DNA from: Stratiolaelaps scimitus
Lineage: Eukaryota; Arthropoda; Arachnida; Mesostigmata; Laelapidae
DNA length: 64,000 nucleotides
Assembly (NCBI GenBank): GCA_019614645.1
Contig: JABWDB010000048.1
Span: forward strand, 426,001 to 490,000
Direction: 5' to 3'
Shown: positions 23,151-31,966 of the stretch, one piece after another
Layout of the letters: each line of letters opens with the position of its first letter
Position numbering within the stretch: position 1 is the stretch's first letter
Translations under genes and position numbers: made by a program
Notes under the pieces: generated by a model
What the model was told of the DNA's origin: nothing
Databases searched by the model: none
What the model saw: the letters and a program-made list of their open reading frames with translations, nothing else

Positions 23151-24045
23151 TCGAACGAATCTAATATATATATATATATATATATTAGAGTCGCTCAAAG
23201 TCAATGTTCAGCTCAAATCATCGAAAGAATGAACGGATTGGCTGTGGCACAATAGAGAGAAGTTGTTCCTATTTCAGACGACTGATCGCCAACAACTGCG
23301 GATACAATGATATGACGATTGTATTACAACAGGCGATGGGGATCTATCGAATTGATTCAAGGGAGAGTCAGCGACGGGGCCAGTCGACCGTCAGTTCTTA
23401 CACGAACGATATCGAAAAGGACAACGCTAAATTAATTGGGGGTGAACACGCCTAAGAGAATTTTCATGACGTGCACGGTTGGCACGTAACGAGCCTATCA
23501 ACGGCCTGCGAGAGCCTATCAACGGCCTGCGAGAGCCTGTCAACAGCCTGCTGCTCGCGCACGTACCTGCTGTGGCGATATCGATAGAGGTCTATTAAGT
23601 GGTTGGAAGATAGCGGTTTCCTCACGGGCTGCGGTTGGCGCGGCGGGTGCTGGATCCCTCGCACGTGATAATACGTAATGGCTAGGAGCGAGTTGTTGAT
23701 CGGAGGGGGTCTTCAAATCTACGCTGCCTCCTTGGTAGGGTCTACCTTGCAATTTATCTGCTAACATTGTAGCAAGCTTCGGCTGTTACGTCGATCTGGC
23801 GGTCCGTGCGCTTACCCAGCAGACAAGCAAGATACATCTCCCTCCGCCTGAGGGATCTGATTGCTTGCATACTGCTACAAAGAGTGCCTCGAAGTCTCTT
23901 CCCTTGTTGGCTTGTGAACTTCGCAATTGCGGGTTGAACAGGAGACGATACGGCTCAGTGTTGACAGGTCACTGCTAACGGTCCTATCTGCATATACCCC
24001 TAAGGCCGGCAAGATTTAAACGGCGGCAACAATGACGATAAACTA
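23151..24045. other. Non-coding stretch with (TA)n and a 21-bp tandem repeat
   Basis: (TA)n at about 23162-23187. A 21-bp unit GAGCCTATCAACGGCCTGCG(A) is present three times at 23491-23553, the third copy with changes. Small frames show no motif. Confidence 0.55.
23491..23553. repeat. 21-bp tandem repeat, three copies
   Basis: Two identical copies of GAGCCTATCAACGGCCTGCG plus A, and a third copy with G and A substitutions. In a minus-strand frame it reads as a short repeated AVDRLSQ, but the frame is only 66 codons. Confidence 0.8.
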
Positions 24046-24262
24046 CACGAGCATTGGAAGGATATATGAGATATCACCGTCATGTTCTCCTATGTTCGTC
24101 AATAGATTAGGGAGCAGCGACAGTCTGTGTGTAACTCCACTGAGTGGTCATTGAACACCGCGTAATCATCGAACTGTTTAATGATCAACAATAATTATTT
24201 GGATCGCTATAGGTAGTTAAGAAAGAATGAAATGATATGTCCATGATTTAACTTTCTCGCAT
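24046..24262 (+). repeat. Dispersed repeat E, copy 1
   Basis: It shares a long colinear match with the reverse complement of 47465-47690: CGAGCATT, then GTTCGTCAATAGATTAGG, CAGTCTGTGTGTAACTCC, GGTCATTGAA, TGTTTAATGA, CAACAATAAT and finally CTTTCTCGCATA followed by TA repeats. It directly abuts the minisatellite. Both copies end at (TA)n, suggesting a small mobile or TA-targeted element. No coding capacity. Confidence 0.75.
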
Positions 24263-24284
24263 ATATATATTATTATTAATATAT

Positions 24285-24548
24285 CTGTCCTTCCCTTACT
24301 TAGCAAGTAGCAAGTTAGAGAAGGACAGCAAGTAGCAAGTAAGAGAAGGACAGCAAGTAAGCATCAGGTAAGAGAAGGACAACAAGTAAGCATCAGGTAA
24401 GAGAAGGACAACAAGTAAGGGAAGGACAGCAAGTAAGCATCAGGTAAGAGAAGGACAGCAAGTAAGGGAAGGAATGAAGTAAGAGAAGGACAGCAAGTAA
24501 GGGAAGCAATGAAGTAAGAGGAGGACAGCAAGTAAGGGAAGGACAGCA
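24285..24548 (+). repeat. 18-bp minisatellite, left arm with inverted first unit
   Basis: The first unit (CTGTCCTTCCCTTACTT, 24285-24301) lies on the opposite strand; the array then continues as variants of GAAGGACAGCAAGTAAG. Variant units with GCATCAGGTAAGAGAAGGAC occur here and again, inverted, at the far right end of the array (39726-39746). The LINE interrupts the array at about 24548. Confidence 0.85.
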
Positions 24549-25168
24549 GAGTCAGCTGGTCGTTCAAATCGAACGGCTGTGTTTACGTCGCGCTCCCGAA
24601 ATTAGGACCGAAATAAAACCTCGGGCCGCCTGCTCGGGCTCAAAAAGCGCAAGAGAATTACCGCGTTAAGGCAGTGATCGTTAAGTGAGGGTGCTAAGTG
24701 ATTTCCAGCCAGAGAAAGCGGTGTTTGGTAGTGCTCCCCGCCACTCTGGGTACTCCGGACCGGACCCGGCCGCCATCTTGGATCAGACTGATCCGACGAT
24801 CGGGGCCCGTCAGTGACACCGCTGGACAGAGCTCACCGAGACGAATCCAAAGGGGGGTTAAACGCCCCTATTTGGACCACCAAAGCGCGAGTTCTCGATT
24901 TTCGTCGAAGATTTTGCGCACTGGCGGCGCCGGTGGGTGACAGAGCAGAAGCCGGCATCGAACTTCGGAGTTCGGGCCAGCCAAGGGCATAGCCGGACAG
25001 ATCTCCCCACGAGGAGTCAGGAAAGGGGTTGGACCCCCCACCGGGGACTAATCTGGGCAAATATAGAGATTTTTCTCTATATTTTGCCGTTTCCGTGACC
25101 GATCAGCTGTTCGCCGACAGAGACCTAGCCTCGTCCCCAGGCCGGGCGTTTTTTCGCCCCCCTGCCCC
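24549..25168 (+). promoter_or_regulatory. LINE 5' untranslated region, presumed internal promoter
   Basis: GC-rich leader from the array junction to the ORF1 start. Elements of this type usually start transcription from an internal RNA polymerase II promoter at their first bases; the leading GAGTCAGCTGG contains a TCAG that resembles an initiator. No other promoter element is clear. The promoter role is inference. Confidence 0.45.
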
Positions 25169-26923
25169 ATGGAGACGCAAGACGGTGATGAGACGGAAGG
25201 AGAATGGCATCAGGGGTCGGAATTCAACCGGACCTCCGCACGAGCCGGGCAAAAGCGGGCCCTTCCGTCGCCCGCGAAGGAGCCCAGCGCCCAACGCCAG
25301 CATAGGTTAGCCGCGTCGACCACCAGGGCTGACTTGAAACCGCTGTTGGCCCTCTCGCTGACCCTCGCGGAAGCCATCAAGGCAGTCCCGAACACGGCAA
25401 AGACTATAAAGGATGGGGTGAGAGACTTGAAGGACGCCGTCGCCCAACTTGACAGGAACATCCAGGATCGGGAGGAGGCGGCCGAGCCTGCGAATCCAGC
25501 GGGCGGCTATCAGTCCGTGTGCGCTAAGTGCAAGAAGGACCTCAGCAATGCCGATCGCCGGGACGAAGAAGAAGCCAGGGCCCACGAGGACATCCTGGTC
25601 AAACTCGCGCAGGCGAGCTTAATGTCTGGCACTGAGCTGGAAGGACTGGTTCGGAGGAAGTGGCCTGAGAGGTCCATGGCAAAAACTAAGATTACGTCAT
25701 CAAGTATTCTAGCAGAGAAGGCGTGCCGCGCGCTCCTACTGACGGAGGAAGACGAGACCGACTCCAAGCTGGTCGAAAACCTGTGCAAACAGATACCGGC
25801 CCTGGAGCGGGCGCTCCCTATCTTCCGCCAGGGAAAAGTGGTGATACTCGAGAGCAAAGATACCTTTGTCATCGAGGGGGTGCCCGACACGGAGCGCCTC
25901 AGCCCCAGAGTCATAGCGCTAAAGCAGGTCCCTGCCGGGCACGTGACTGATCCGAAGCTCATGCTCCCAGCACTGGAGCAGGTGGTTAGCCCGATGCTCG
26001 CCCGAAACGCGAAGGAACTGGCGATCGCCATCCCATCGTCGGCGAACCTGGAGATCTCGCGGAAGATGCTAGAGGTGGTGCTAGCCCAGAGTAAGCAGAC
26101 GGAGGTGGAGATATGCGCCGAAGGACGTTACACCCCCGAAAATAAGGCCCGGAAGGAAGGGGCAGGACTGCCCCGCGCGAACAACGCCTCGATCATCGTG
26201 AAGAGTGGGGTCCGCACGCTAGCGGACATCGTCCGGACCCTAGAGACGTCAATGGAGCCATCCATGCGCAACTCGGGGGTGCAGGTGAGGCACGCGAAGC
26301 AGCTGGCGTCAGGGGGACGTCAGGCTCCTCATCAGCGAATCGGCTCCCGACGGGACCAAGACCTTCGCGGCCGCGATCCAGACCAAGACCAAGATGGAAG
26401 CTACCGCCCACGTAAGGTCGACCGCCAAGCCTGTCATCCTCAGCGGCTTACTCCCGACTCACGACAGCGCCGACATCTTGGGGCCCTCTCGATTGACGGC
26501 CTAAAACCAAACGAGGTAGAGCTCGGACCCAAGAGGACCTCAAGCAAGGGAGACTGCAGCTTCATCATTCGGCTTCCCCCGACCGCCGCTCAGCGGTTGA
26601 TCAGGCGAGGATGGATCCAAGTGGGCTGGACCAGATGCTCTACCCGGGAGCTGGTCGACGTTCCCCAGTGCGCGTACTGCCTGAGCTTCGAACATCCCAC
26701 GAAGGACTGTAAGGCCAAGCGCCCTGAGAAGCCTAAGTGCTTCAGATGCGGCGAGGAGGGACACGTGGCCAGAGGATGCCCAAACTCTATCACGGCGAAC
26801 CTCCGTTGCTACGTCTGCGACACAGATGGCCATGGCGCGACGACCACGCAGTGCCCGGTCTTCCGACAAAGGATAACAGACATCAGACGAGGGAAGAGGA
26901 CGACCACCCCCAATGTCCAGTAA
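25169..26923 (+). CDS. LINE ORF1, Gag-like RNA-binding protein
   Basis: A 584-residue frame starting at ATG in the context CCCCATGG. The product would coat the element RNA and deliver it to the nucleus. Three zinc knuckles lie near the C-terminus: CAYCLSFEHPTKDC (about 501-514, CX2CX4HX4C), CFRCGEEGHVARGC (about 524-537) and CYVCDTDGHGATTTQC (about 547-562, CX2CX4HX6C). The N-terminal half is charged. Residues about 382-438 look out of frame: between the G run at 26312-26316 and the G run at 26480-26483, the +1 frame reads like ordinary protein (for example SESAPDGTKTF), while the annotated frame is rich in Arg, Gln and Asp. One extra G and then one missing G would explain this. The frame ends in TAA at 26921-26923, 11 nt into ORF2. 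Confidence 0.85.
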   Translation: METQDGDETEGEWHQGSEFNRTSARAGQKRALPSPAKEPSAQRQHRLAASTTRADLKPLLALSLTLAEAIKAVPNTAKTIKDGVRDLKDAVAQLDRNIQDREEAAEPANPAGGYQSVCAKCKKDLSNADRRDEEEARAHEDILVKLAQASLMSGTELEGLVRRKWPERSMAKTKITSSSILAEKACRALLLTEEDETDSKLVENLCKQIPALERALPIFRQGKVVILESKDTFVIEGVPDTERLSPRVIALKQVPAGHVTDPKLMLPALEQVVSPMLARNAKELAIAIPSSANLEISRKMLEVVLAQSKQTEVEICAEGRYTPENKARKEGAGLPRANNASIIVKSGVRTLADIVRTLETSMEPSMRNSGVQVRHAKQLASGGRQAPHQRIGSRRDQDLRGRDPDQDQDGSYRPRKVDRQACHPQRLTPDSRQRRHLGALSIDGLKPNEVELGPKRTSSKGDCSFIIRLPPTAAQRLIRRGWIQVGWTRCSTRELVDVPQCAYCLSFEHPTKDCKAKRPEKPKCFRCGEEGHVARGCPNSITANLRCYVCDTDGHGATTTQCPVFRQRITDIRRGKRTTTPNVQ

Positions 26924-29891
26924 AATCAAAATTCTCCAAACTAATCAGGACCACTCACCCCGGGCATGGGACATGGCTACGCAGGTCGTCACTGAACTGG
27001 GCGTCGATCTGATGATCATCTCCGAGCCACCCTTGTCTATCATCTCATCTCTCACAATAGCAGACGAAAACAGGACCTCCGCCATTCATATCACAAATAG
27101 AGCAATTCATACCTCCGCCACCGGCCACAGTAAAAACTTCTCCTACACCAGCATCCTCGGCCTCCACATATACTCCGCATACATCTCCCCAAACTGCTCC
27201 CCGGCGGAGTACTCGGGGGTCCTGGACGATCTCGCTGAAACGATCCGGGGGAGCGGGCACCAGTCGAGGCTAATCGTAGCGGGCGACTTCAATGCGAGAC
27301 ACGGCTCCTGGGATAGTAGGGGGACCAACAGTAAGGGGACGGCTCTGCTGGAGTGGGCGTCGTCCCTGGACCTGCTGCTCGCGAACACCCCGGGCGCTAC
27401 GCGCTTTCGCCATGGCCACTCGTCCACACCAGATCTCACGTGGGCCTCCCAGGATGTCCTCCCCCGGATCGAAGGATGGACGATCGTCCAGGACACCGAG
27501 TCCCTCTCAGACCATGCATACATCACGTTCTCTATAGCCCCCCCCCCCCCCCCAGACCCCCCCTCCACCGCCCCGTCCTCTCCGCCGTGTGGATCCCGCG
27601 AGGTTCCGAGCCGAACTTACCCGCAGGGTACCGCTCCTGTCCGAATGCTCCCCGAGAACGTCTCAACGCTGCTGGAAGACGCCTGTAGGGCCGCGACACC
27701 AAGGGATCGCCCTGGCTCAGTGACCAAGGTCCCTAAATATTGGTGGAACGACGAGATAAAGGAGGCTCGCAAGCACTGCCACCGCCTGCGGCGATCCCTC
27801 ACCCGTGCGCGAGCACGGCACCCCGACGACGTTCTGACCCAGGAAGTCCGGCACCGCGAGGCCTGCAAGACCTTAAAGGATGCGATCTGGAGGAGCAAGA
27901 AGAGATGCTGGCGCCGATTATGCGACGAGGTCAACGACAACCCTTTCGGGCAAGGATACAAGATCGTCAGAAAGAAGATTCGACACGCGACAGCGGACCT
28001 GCCACCGGAACTGGCGCACACGACCATCCGTGCGCTGTTTCCATCGAGGCCCCCGCCTCGGAAAGTTCTCTTCGGGACCCCTGACGTGGGAAACCCACCC
28101 CCGGTCACGGACGAAGACGTGAAGGCGGCGCTCGAGAAGATCAAGCCCAGGAAGGCGCCAGGAGCGGACCTCGTCCCCTCATTCGCAATCAAGACGCTTC
28201 TCCAGGACCACCCGACGGTTTTCAAGGAAATGGTGGACCACATCCTGCGGTCCGGCTGTTTCCCGCAGAGGTGGAAAGAGGCTAAGCTTGTCTTGATCCC
28301 GAAGCCTGGCAAGCCACCCGGGGACCCCTCGGCCTACCGGCCCATATGCATGCTGGCCTGCCTCTCGAAGGCAGTGGAGCATGTCAAAAACGGTCGGCTT
28401 CGAAAGGAGACGGATGAAAGAGGAACCCTATCACCATGCCAACACGGGTTCAGACAGGGCCACTCCACACTGTCCGCTATCAAGGAGGTGCTGGACCGCG
28501 CGCAGCAGAAGAGGAAGAAGACGCAGGCAACCAGGGGCCACTGCCTGGTGGTCATGGTTGACGTCAAGAACGCCTTCAACTCTATCTCGTGGGACGCCGT
28601 AAACCGCGCCCTCGAGAGGGCGCAAATCCCACCGTACCTCAGGCGGGTGCTGGCATCCTACCTCTCGGAGCGGTGCGTGTTATACGCGGGAAAGAGGTTC
28701 CCTGTCTGCGCCGGGGTCCCACAGGGCTCGGTCTTGGGACCGGCCCTCTGGAACATCGCGTACGATGGGGTCCTCAGACTGGCCCTCCCAGAGTCAGTCA
28801 CCACGTGTGCCTACGCAGACGATCTTGCGTTGGTCGTCAGGGACCGGGACGAGGCGCGCACACAGAGAGCCGCGAACTCCGCCCTCGATAGTGTTGTGAG
28901 CTTCCTTCGCACACTGGGCCTGGAGCTGGCCCCCGCCAAGACCGAAGCCGTCGTGCTCAACGGTAGAAAAAAGCCCCCGAACGTCGAGCTCTCTATCCTC
29001 GGGCACCGTCTCAGACCATCCAAGACAGCCAAGTACCTGGGGATGATCCTGGACAGCGGCCTTACGGGCACGGCACATGCAGCCTACGCAGCGGAGAAGG
29101 CTGAGAAGGCCGCCAGGGACCTGGCAAGGCTCCTCCCTCGCACGCACGGCGCTACGGACGAGCGCAGACGGCTACTCGCTCAGGTCGTAGACAGCATGGT
29201 GCTCTATGCGGCTCCCCTGTGGGAGCACGCCGCCAAGCAAAAGCAGACCGCCGAGATGCTACAGAAGAGGCAGAGGGCGATCGCTATAAGAGTCGCGAGA
29301 GTCCACCGGACAGTGGCGACCCCCGCGGTCCTGGTACTGGCACGCCAGGTCCCTTGGCCGAGGCGAGTCGAAGAGCTAGCATCCTGGGACGGCCACGCCC
29401 GCGCACTGGCGGGTGGACCGCCCATCTGCCCGCGTATCGAACGGGCTGACACACTCCAGAAATGGAATTGCACATGGACCTCGATCCAGCCCGGGCAGCC
29501 GGGATATTGGACGAGAAAACTCGTCCCGGACCTTCGGGCCTGGTTCGAACGCTGCCATGGCTCTCTATCGTACCCGCTTGCCCAGCTCCTCACGGGACAC
29601 GGGCAGTTTCAGCAGTACCGGTCCCGAATGGGGAAGGTCGGCTCCCCGGTGTGCGTGTTGTGTGCCCAGGGGCTGGAGGACACGGCGAGGCACACGTTTG
29701 AAGTATGCCCACGTTTCGACGAACAAAGACAAGAGTTAGCCAGACGCACGGGCACACAGCTCCCCATCACGTGCGAGAAGATGGCCGAGATTCTGATGAC
29801 GGACAAGGCAGGCTGGGCAGCCATCAGACGCTTCGCGGCAGAGGTGATGAAGAGGAAGCAAGATTTCGAGCATCAAGGAGCCCGAGCCTAG
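26913..29891 (+). CDS. LINE ORF2, AP endonuclease / reverse transcriptase
   Basis: A 992-residue protein that nicks the target and copies the element RNA there (target-primed reverse transcription). Domains in order: an AP-like endonuclease with SEPP (about 37-40), GDFNARHGSWDS (about 123-134) and LSDHAYITF (about 197-205); a Pro-rich linker coded by a 16-C run (27538-27553); reverse transcriptase with KLVLIPKPGKPPG (about 458-470), HGFRQGHST, DVKNAFNSISW, GVPQGSVLGP and the catalytic CAYADDLALVV (about 631-641); and a C-terminal CVLCAQGLEDTARHTFEVC knuckle (about 913-931). No stop or frameshift is visible. The ATG at 26913 lies 8 nt before the ORF1 stop, so ORF2 is probably translated by termination-reinitiation or coupling, as inferred for related elements with overlapping ORFs. 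The frame differs from that of ORF1. Confidence 0.95.
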   Translation: MSSKIKILQTNQDHSPRAWDMATQVVTELGVDLMIISEPPLSIISSLTIADENRTSAIHITNRAIHTSATGHSKNFSYTSILGLHIYSAYISPNCSPAEYSGVLDDLAETIRGSGHQSRLIVAGDFNARHGSWDSRGTNSKGTALLEWASSLDLLLANTPGATRFRHGHSSTPDLTWASQDVLPRIEGWTIVQDTESLSDHAYITFSIAPPPPPDPPSTAPSSPPCGSREVPSRTYPQGTAPVRMLPENVSTLLEDACRAATPRDRPGSVTKVPKYWWNDEIKEARKHCHRLRRSLTRARARHPDDVLTQEVRHREACKTLKDAIWRSKKRCWRRLCDEVNDNPFGQGYKIVRKKIRHATADLPPELAHTTIRALFPSRPPPRKVLFGTPDVGNPPPVTDEDVKAALEKIKPRKAPGADLVPSFAIKTLLQDHPTVFKEMVDHILRSGCFPQRWKEAKLVLIPKPGKPPGDPSAYRPICMLACLSKAVEHVKNGRLRKETDERGTLSPCQHGFRQGHSTLSAIKEVLDRAQQKRKKTQATRGHCLVVMVDVKNAFNSISWDAVNRALERAQIPPYLRRVLASYLSERCVLYAGKRFPVCAGVPQGSVLGPALWNIAYDGVLRLALPESVTTCAYADDLALVVRDRDEARTQRAANSALDSVVSFLRTLGLELAPAKTEAVVLNGRKKPPNVELSILGHRLRPSKTAKYLGMILDSGLTGTAHAAYAAEKAEKAARDLARLLPRTHGATDERRRLLAQVVDSMVLYAAPLWEHAAKQKQTAEMLQKRQRAIAIRVARVHRTVATPAVLVLARQVPWPRRVEELASWDGHARALAGGPPICPRIERADTLQKWNCTWTSIQPGQPGYWTRKLVPDLRAWFERCHGSLSYPLAQLLTGHGQFQQYRSRMGKVGSPVCVLCAQGLEDTARHTFEVCPRFDEQRQELARRTGTQLPITCEKMAEILMTDKAGWAAIRRFAAEVMKRKQDFEHQGARA

Positions 29892-30042
29892 AACCGGGGC
29901 GAGAGAGGAGAGGACCTCGTAATGGTGTGCTGAACCTCACCGGTTTCCAGGGGTCCGTTATTGACGGGGGCGTGGGGAATCTGTGAGGGTTGACCACATT
30001 CTTTGTTGATAATAATAATAATAAAAAAAAAAAAAAAAAAAA
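29892..30042 (+). other. LINE 3' UTR with (TAA)n and poly(A) tail
   Basis: About 110 bp of GC-rich 3' UTR, then TTGTTGATAATAATAATAAT and about 20 A residues, after which the minisatellite resumes without any other sequence. The 3' UTR is probably the part bound by the reverse transcriptase; this is inferred from related elements. Confidence 0.8.
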
Positions 30043-30799
30043 GGGAAGGACAGCAAGTAAGGGAAGGACAGCAAGTAAGGGAAGGACAGCAAGTAAGGGA
30101 AGGACAGCAAGTAAGGGAAGGACAACAAGTAAGGGAAGGACAGCAAGTAAGGGGGAAGGACAGCAAGAAGGACAGCAAGTAAGGGAAGGAATGAAGTAAG
30201 AGAAGGACAGCAAGTAAGGGAAGGACAGCAAGTAAGGGAAGGACAGCAAGTAAGGGAAGGACAGCAAGTAAGGGAGGGACAGTAGGTAAGGGAAGGACAG
30301 CAAGTAAGGGAAGGACAGCAAGTAAGGGAAGGACAGCAAGTAAGGAAAGGAATGAAGTAAGAGAAGGACAGCAAGTAAGGGAAGGAATGAAGTAAGAGAA
30401 GGAAAGCAAGTAAGGGGGAAGGACAGCAAGTAAGGGGGAAGGACAGCAAGTAAGAGAAGGACAGCAAGTAAGGGAAGGAATGAAGTAAGAGAAGGACAGC
30501 AAGTAAGGGAAGGACAGCAAGTAAGGGAAGGACAGCAAGTAAGGGAAGGACAGCAAGTAAGGAAAGGAATGAAGTAAGAGAAGGACAGCAAGTAAGGGAA
30601 GGAATGAAGTAAGAGAAGGAAAGCAAGTAAGGGGGAAGGACAGCAAGTAAGGGGGAAGGACAGCAAGTAAGAGAAGGACAGCAAGTAAGGGAAGGAATGA
30701 AGTAAGAGAAGGACAGCAAGTAAGGGAAGGACAGCAAGTAAGGGAAGGACAGCAAGTAAGAGAAGGACAGCAAGTAAGGGAAGGACAGCAAGTAAGAGA

Positions 30800-31966
30800 A
30801 GGACAGCAAGTATGGGAAGGAATGAAGTAAGAGAAGGACAGCAAGTAAGGGAAGGACAGCAAGTAAGGGAAGGACAGCAAGTAAGGGAAGGACAGCAAGT
30901 AAGGGAAAGGACAGCAAGTAAGGGAAGGACAGCAAGTAAGGGAAGGACAACAAGTAAGGGAAGGACAGCAAGTAAGGGGGAAGGACAGCAAGAAGGACAG
31001 CAAGTAAGGGAAGGAATGAAGTAAGAGAAGGACAGCAAGTAAGGGAAGGACAGCAAGTAAGGGAAGGACAGCAAGTAAGGGAAGGACAGCAAGTAAGGGA
31101 AGGACAGCAAGTAAGAGAAGGACAGCAAGTAAGAGAAGGACAGCAAGTAAGGGAAGGACAGCAAGTAAGGGAAGGACAGCAAGTAAGGGAAGGACAGCAA
31201 GTAAGGGAAAGGACAGCAAGTAAGGGAAGGACAGCAAGTAAGGGAAGGACAACAAGTAAGGGAAGGACAGCAAGTAAGGGGGAAGGACAGCAAGAAGGAC
31301 AGCAAGTAAGGGAAGGAATGAAGTAAGAGAAGGACAGCAAGTAAGGGAAGGACAGCAAGTAAGAGAAGGACAGCAAGTAAGGGAAGGACAGCAAGTAAGG
31401 GAAGGACAGCAAGTAAGGGAAGGACAGCAAGTAAGGAAAGGAATGAAGTAAGAGAAGGACAGCAAGTAAGGGAAGGAATGAAGTAAGAGAAGGAAAGCAA
31501 GTAAGGGGGAAGGACAGCAAGTAAGGGGGAAGGACAGCAAGTAAGAGAAGGACAGCAAGTAAGGGAAGGAATGAAGTAAGAGAAGGACAGCAAGTAAGGG
31601 AAGGACAGCAAGTAAGGGAAGGACAGCAAGTAAGGGGGAAGGACAGCAAGTAAGGGAAGGACAGCAAGTAAGAGAAGGACAGCAAGTATGGGAAGGAATG
31701 AAGTAAGAGAAGGACAGCAAGTAAGGGAAGGACAGCAAGTAAGGGAAGGACAGCAAGTAAGGGAAGGACAGCAAGTAAGGGAAAGGACAGCAAGTAAGGG
31801 AAGGACAGCAAGTAAGGGAAGGACAACAAGTAAGGGAAGGACAGCAAGTAAGGGGGAAGGACAGCAAGAAGGACAGCAAGTAAGGGAAGGAATGAAGTAA
31901 GAGAAGGACAGCAAGTAAGGGAAGGACAGCAAGTAAGGGAAGGACAGCAAGTAAGGGAAGGACAGT
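30800..31966 (+). repeat. Higher-order repeat, 876-bp spacing within the array
   Basis: A block of about 290 bp starting near the rare variant GTATGGGAAGGAATGAAG at 30810 recurs exactly 876 bp later (31686). The two blocks share their order of 18-, 19-, 20-, 12- and 17-bp units and diverge at about 31960 (AGTAGG variant in the second copy only). Confidence 0.8.

Larger units (their letters stand above)
24549..30042 (+). mobile_element. Full-length R1-like non-LTR retrotransposon (LINE)
   Basis: The element has a 5' leader of about 620 bp, ORF1 with three CCHC knuckles, an overlapping ORF2 with AP-type endonuclease, reverse transcriptase and a C-terminal CCHC motif, a short 3' UTR, a (TAA)n stretch and poly(A). 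This layout and the three-knuckle ORF1 fit the R1 clade (R1, TRAS, SART, Waldo and relatives). Its GC content is far above that of its flanks. It lies inside an 18-bp minisatellite: AAGGGAAGGACAGCA precedes the 5' end (about 24534-24548), and the same string overlaps the poly(A) end and resumes the array at 30041-30055. That fits a target-site duplication of about 13-15 bp, though the repeated target makes the exact limits ambiguous. Both ORFs are open, so the insertion is probably recent. The clade assignment rests on motifs and architecture only. Confidence 0.9.

Noticed and set aside
25103..29824. Many antisense and off-frame frames within the LINE, up to 231 codons
   Set aside because: They are shadows of ORF1 and ORF2 caused by GC-rich composition; none has its own motif.
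30812..31900. Two identical plus-strand 70-codon frames (30812 and 31688)
   Set aside because: They are minisatellite translations (GRTASK and EGQQVR repeats) duplicated by the 876-bp higher-order repeat.
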